NCBI GenBank assembly: GCA_003222835.1 | Contig: QHXE01000306.1 | Span: 1 to 6,575 of the forward strand | Reading direction: 5' to 3' | DNA from: Acidobacteriota bacterium | Lineage (GTDB): Bacteria > Acidobacteriota > Blastocatellia > Pyrinomonadales > Pyrinomonadaceae | Length of the DNA stretch: 6,575 nucleotides | Shown: positions 6,186 to 6,575 of the stretch, in pieces | Numbering within the stretch: position 1 is the first letter of the stretch | Layout: each line of letters begins with the position of its first letter | Notes under the pieces: model-generated | Seen by the model: only the letters and a program-made list of their open reading frames with translations | Databases searched by the model: none | Told to the model about the DNA's origin: nothing | Made by a program: the position numbers and the translations under genes

Positions 6186-6575
6186 TCTGCCAATCCAGTG
6201 TAAGCCAGCGCGTACGTTGGGTCTTTTTCAATTGCCAACTGGAAATACTCAATAGCTTTCCTCGCTCCGTCCTCAGTCCTCCGGTTCCAATAGAAGCGTC
6301 CCTTCAGGTAAAGCTGGTAAGCCTCTGGGTTCTCTGTGTAATGTTTGGCCACACGGCTCTGCTCCGGGCCGGAAAGTTTTAGTCGGAGGTTGCCGGTAAT
6401 CTCATGGGCAATGTCGCGCTCGACGGCCAGCAGGTCTGAGACTTTACGTTGATATTGTTCGCCCCAAAGCTGTTTGTTTTCGCGCACATCGAGCAACTCT
6501 GTGCTGATGGTCAGACTATCGCCGCGTTGCATGATTCGGCCGGTCAGTACGGCGCGCACACCCATCTCTTTGCCC
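6179..6575 (-). CDS. TolB/FlgO-like domain plus first TPR, upstream half of the broken sensor gene (N-terminus beyond window)
   Basis: The frame stays open through the right edge: codons for Gly-Lys-Glu precede the Met at 6565, so that Met is internal and not a start. Numbered from it, residues 1-70 (GVRAVLTGRIMQRGDSLTI, then STELLDVRENKQLWGEQY and LLAVERDIAHEI) match the TolB/FlgO-like N-terminal domain common before TPR arrays. Then come one TPR (81-116, AYQLYLKGRFYWNRRTEDGARKAIEYFQLAIEKDP) and the first helix of the next (ALAYTGLADC), where a TAA ends it at 6179. In intact relatives, as I recall them, GLADxYALL continues for about 17 residues before PKAKAAA. Here those residues are missing and the frame changes. 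The domain outside the window is expected to be a Ser/Thr kinase or a winged-helix DNA-binding domain. Broken gene or sequence error; both halves are otherwise well conserved. Confidence 0.78.
   Translation of the reverse strand, partial: GKEMGVRAVLTGRIMQRGDSLTISTELLDVRENKQLWGEQYQRKVSDLLAVERDIAHEITGNLRLKLSGPEQSRVAKHYTENPEAYQLYLKGRFYWNRRTEDGARKAIEYFQLAIEKDPTYALAYTGLADC

Overview
The window reads as an ordinary chromosomal stretch from a free-living Gram-negative bacterium, most likely an Acidobacteriota member. This is an inference. The TolB/FlgO-like plus TPR sensor protein at the right end, with its closing pattern around LVYLNRDPRLDSLRPDPRF, is a type strongly expanded in that phylum. The secreted beta-propellers, and a quinone-oxidase-type TPP enzyme with a GDGING N-terminal motif, fit the same picture. 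Base composition looks balanced to slightly GC-rich by eye. No rRNA, tRNA, CRISPR array, transposase or phage gene was seen.

Layout from left to right. Positions 1-1388 (minus) hold a thiamine-pyrophosphate enzyme of the pyruvate oxidase/acetolactate synthase superfamily, cut off at its C-terminus by the left window edge. Positions 1470-1700 (minus) hold a small, very charged protein of unknown function with an excellent ribosome binding site, 81 bases upstream of the TPP gene. Positions 1701-2046 are non-coding and contain two inverted repeats. Positions 2047-3012 (minus) encode a CvpA-type membrane domain fused to a CAP/SCP (YkwD-like) domain. Positions 3072-4196 (minus) encode a secreted eight-bladed PQQ-like beta-propeller. 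An 87-base divergent spacer follows. Positions 4284-5273 (plus) encode a secreted six-bladed Kelch beta-propeller. After a 150-base convergent spacer, positions 5424-6575 (minus) carry a TolB/FlgO-like plus TPR protein. It is split into two overlapping frames, apparently by a small internal deletion, and runs off the right edge.

How the genes may work together. The PQQ-like propeller and the CvpA-CAP gene lie 59 bases apart on the same strand and probably form one transcript for two cell-envelope proteins. The Kelch gene diverges from the same spacer and may share control with them. The small charged protein and the TPP enzyme probably form a second minus-strand transcript. The TPP enzyme should act at the level of pyruvate decarboxylation to acetate or to the quinone pool, but its substrate cannot be fixed from sequence. 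I see no convincing novel multi-gene system. The points most worth checking are the CvpA-CAP fusion, the broken TPR sensor gene, the head-to-head propeller pair and the small charged protein.
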